This document shows positions 18,626 through 19,946 of a DNA stretch of 19,946 nucleotides, one piece after another. The DNA is from MFAQ01 sp964429015 (GTDB lineage: Bacteria > Patescibacteriota > Microgenomatia > UBA1400 > MFAQ01), in contig CAYSAM010000013.1 of the NCBI GenBank assembly GCA_964429015.1, forward strand, positions 1 to 19,946, read 5' to 3'. Each line of letters begins with the position of its first letter. The first letter of the stretch is position 1. The notes under the pieces are model-generated. The model had not been told where the DNA came from, did no database searches, and worked only from the letters and a program-made list of their open reading frames with translations. Both the position numbers and the translations under genes were made by a program.

Positions 18626-19946
18626 ATGAAATTAGAAGATTTAATCAAGCGAGATGAGGAAAAAATGACTCCGGAAAATGCGGAGGATTTTCGGCATGTA
18701 TGGGCAAAGGAGTTGAAGGATACACCCAAAAACTCAGATATTTGGAAACACTTAACTGATCCAGACTTGATTGCAGTGTTTAAAACTAGATCTATTAGGA
18801 CTGAGTCTGGTGTTGCACCCATGGCTGTAATGATGAAGTCGTATTATTGCCCAGGTAATTGCGTCTATTGCCCCTTAGAAGAAGGCATGCCAAAGTCTTA
18901 TTTGTCGGATGAGCCAGCCGCACAACGAGCCAAACAACTAAATTTTGATCCGCGTTTGCAAGTAGAAATGAGAATAAAACAGCTAGAACAAAATGGACAC
19001 ATTACAGACAAAATAGACCTAATTGTTATTGGTGGTACTTTTGGTGCTTACCCCGATGATTATAAGTTGGAGTTTTTTAAGGGAATCTATGATGGGGTAA
19101 ATGGAGTAGTAGCTGAAAGTTTGGCTGAGGCAATAAAAATAAATGAAACTGCCAAGAGGCGGGTGGTGGGAATTTCGGTAGAAACAAGACCAGATTGGGT
19201 CACAGAAGATGAGATAAGGTTGTGGCGCAAAGTGGGAGTCACCAAAGTACAGCTTGGGGTTCAGGCTTTTGATGAAAATATTTTAAAAAAAATAGAGAGA
19301 GGTCACACCTTGGAAACAGTGGCAGAGGCGACAAGAATGTGCCGCAATGCGGGCTTAAAAATTTGTTACCACTTTATGCCCAATTTACCTGGCAGTAGTC
19401 CAGAAAAGGATAAAGAAATGGCCGCGGAAATGTTTACAAATCCCGCCTTTCAACCAGACTATCTAAAAGTTTATCCGGCTATGGTAATTCCTACTACAGA
19501 ATTACATAAAATGTGGTTGAGGGGAGAGTATGTAAGTTATGGCGAAGATGAACTAAAAAATGTTTTAAAAGAAGTTAAAAAATTAACTCCTAAGTGGTGT
19601 CGAATTGATAGATTGGTGAGAGATATAAGCAAAAAATGGGTTAGTAGTGGTTCACTTACGACTAATATGAGGCAGTTACTACAAGAAGAACTGAAAAAGG
19701 AAGGAATTAAGTGCCAATGTATTCGTTGCCGAGAGGTTCGGGGTGGGGTCTATGATGCCAAAGTAAGTTTGCTAGTTAATGAGAGAGAAACCTTAGGAGG
19801 AAAAGAATTATTTTTATCTTTTGAATCGGAAGATAGTCTGTTTTCTATGCTTAGACTTCGGTTGCCAGATGGGAGTGAAAAAATGCTTTTTGACGAGTTA
19901 GTCGGCGCTGCTATTGTTCGAGAAGTGCATACTTATGGACAAGTAA
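18626..19946 (+). CDS. elp3: Elp3-family radical-SAM tRNA wobble-uridine modification enzyme, 3' end outside window
   Basis: 440 codons seen, open at the window end; Elp3 proteins are usually ~500-550 aa, so the end of the acetyltransferase domain is missing. The ATG at 18626 is chosen because the -10 puts the transcript start at ~18616, after the in-frame ATG at 18614. The radical-SAM cluster motif is C75-x3-C79-x2-C82 ('SYYCPGNCVYCPLEEGMPKS'), followed by 'VIGGTFGAYP', 'GISVETRPDWV', 'VQLGVQAFDENILKKIERGH' and 'YHFMPNLPG', all Elp3 signatures. A KAT-like part begins near 'SLFSMLRLRLPDG' and 'AAIVREVHTYGQ'. Elp3 installs carboxymethyl-type groups on U34 of tRNA using acetyl-CoA and SAM. Confidence 0.92.
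   Translation, partial: MKLEDLIKRDEEKMTPENAEDFRHVWAKELKDTPKNSDIWKHLTDPDLIAVFKTRSIRTESGVAPMAVMMKSYYCPGNCVYCPLEEGMPKSYLSDEPAAQRAKQLNFDPRLQVEMRIKQLEQNGHITDKIDLIVIGGTFGAYPDDYKLEFFKGIYDGVNGVVAESLAEAIKINETAKRRVVGISVETRPDWVTEDEIRLWRKVGVTKVQLGVQAFDENILKKIERGHTLETVAEATRMCRNAGLKICYHFMPNLPGSSPEKDKEMAAEMFTNPAFQPDYLKVYPAMVIPTTELHKMWLRGEYVSYGEDELKNVLKEVKKLTPKWCRIDRLVRDISKKWVSSGSLTTNMRQLLQEELKKEGIKCQCIRCREVRGGVYDAKVSLLVNERETLGGKELFLSFESEDSLFSMLRLRLPDGSEKMLFDELVGAAIVREVHTYGQV

Noticed and set aside
1..19946. Alternative genetic code with UGA as glycine (Gracilibacteria/Absconditabacteria)
   Set aside because: Several convincing genes end at TGA at family-typical lengths and no in-frame TGA was needed to complete any domain.

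Overview
The window looks like chromosomal DNA from a candidate-phyla-radiation (Patescibacteria) bacterium, most likely of the Microgenomates type. This placement is inferred from gene style only. The DNA is AT-rich, UGA is used as an ordinary stop (the PAS, response-regulator and kinase genes end in TGA), intergenic gaps are short, single-TM proteins with Pro/Thr-rich linkers are common, and tRNA genes lack an encoded CCA. No rRNA or marker protein is present to fix the taxonomy.

Left part (1-6276): a plus-strand sensory operon holds the 3' end of a PAS protein, a membrane histidine kinase, a CheY-like response regulator and a LytR_C-domain membrane protein overlapping the regulator. Facing it is a minus-strand Tat export operon (tatC followed by three tandem tatA-like genes of 76, 46 and 55 codons). 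Next come a P-loop kinase, an unknown minus-strand protein and a small membrane protein. The kinase and the membrane protein share an identical 23-bp palindrome placed the same distance upstream of their -10 boxes.

Middle (6308-14040): a long minus-strand cassette that reads like a phage-structural module attached to a cell envelope. In transcription order it encodes a membrane-tethered HTH protein, two small multi-TM proteins flanking a TM protein with an internal Tat-like segment and a phage-type C-terminal domain, a small phage-like protein, a charged coiled-coil protein, a 1006-aa fibre-like protein, a four-helix-bundle (23S-IVP family) gene inside a 21-bp perfect inverted repeat, and a beta-helix protein. 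There is no integrase, terminase, portal or capsid gene.

Right part (14147-19946): a leaderless C39-like cysteine peptidase, tRNA-Tyr and tRNA-Thr (minus strand), a small lipoprotein, a Pro/Thr-rich membrane protein, a Trm9-like methyltransferase, a small membrane protein, a strong-promoter/strong-terminator RNA gene of about 157 nt without an ORF, a small unknown protein, and the first 440 codons of an Elp3-family radical-SAM tRNA-modification enzyme. Two spacers here consist of degenerate 7-nt tandem repeats.

Across the window many promoters lie so close to the start codon that the predicted transcripts are leaderless or nearly so (tatC, kinase, HTH gene, coiled-coil gene, C39 gene, lipoprotein, Pro/Thr-rich protein, methyltransferase). 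A few genes (5617 minus, 5851 plus, 17822 minus) have classical Shine-Dalgarno leaders. All assignments rest on reading the sequence; no database search was done.
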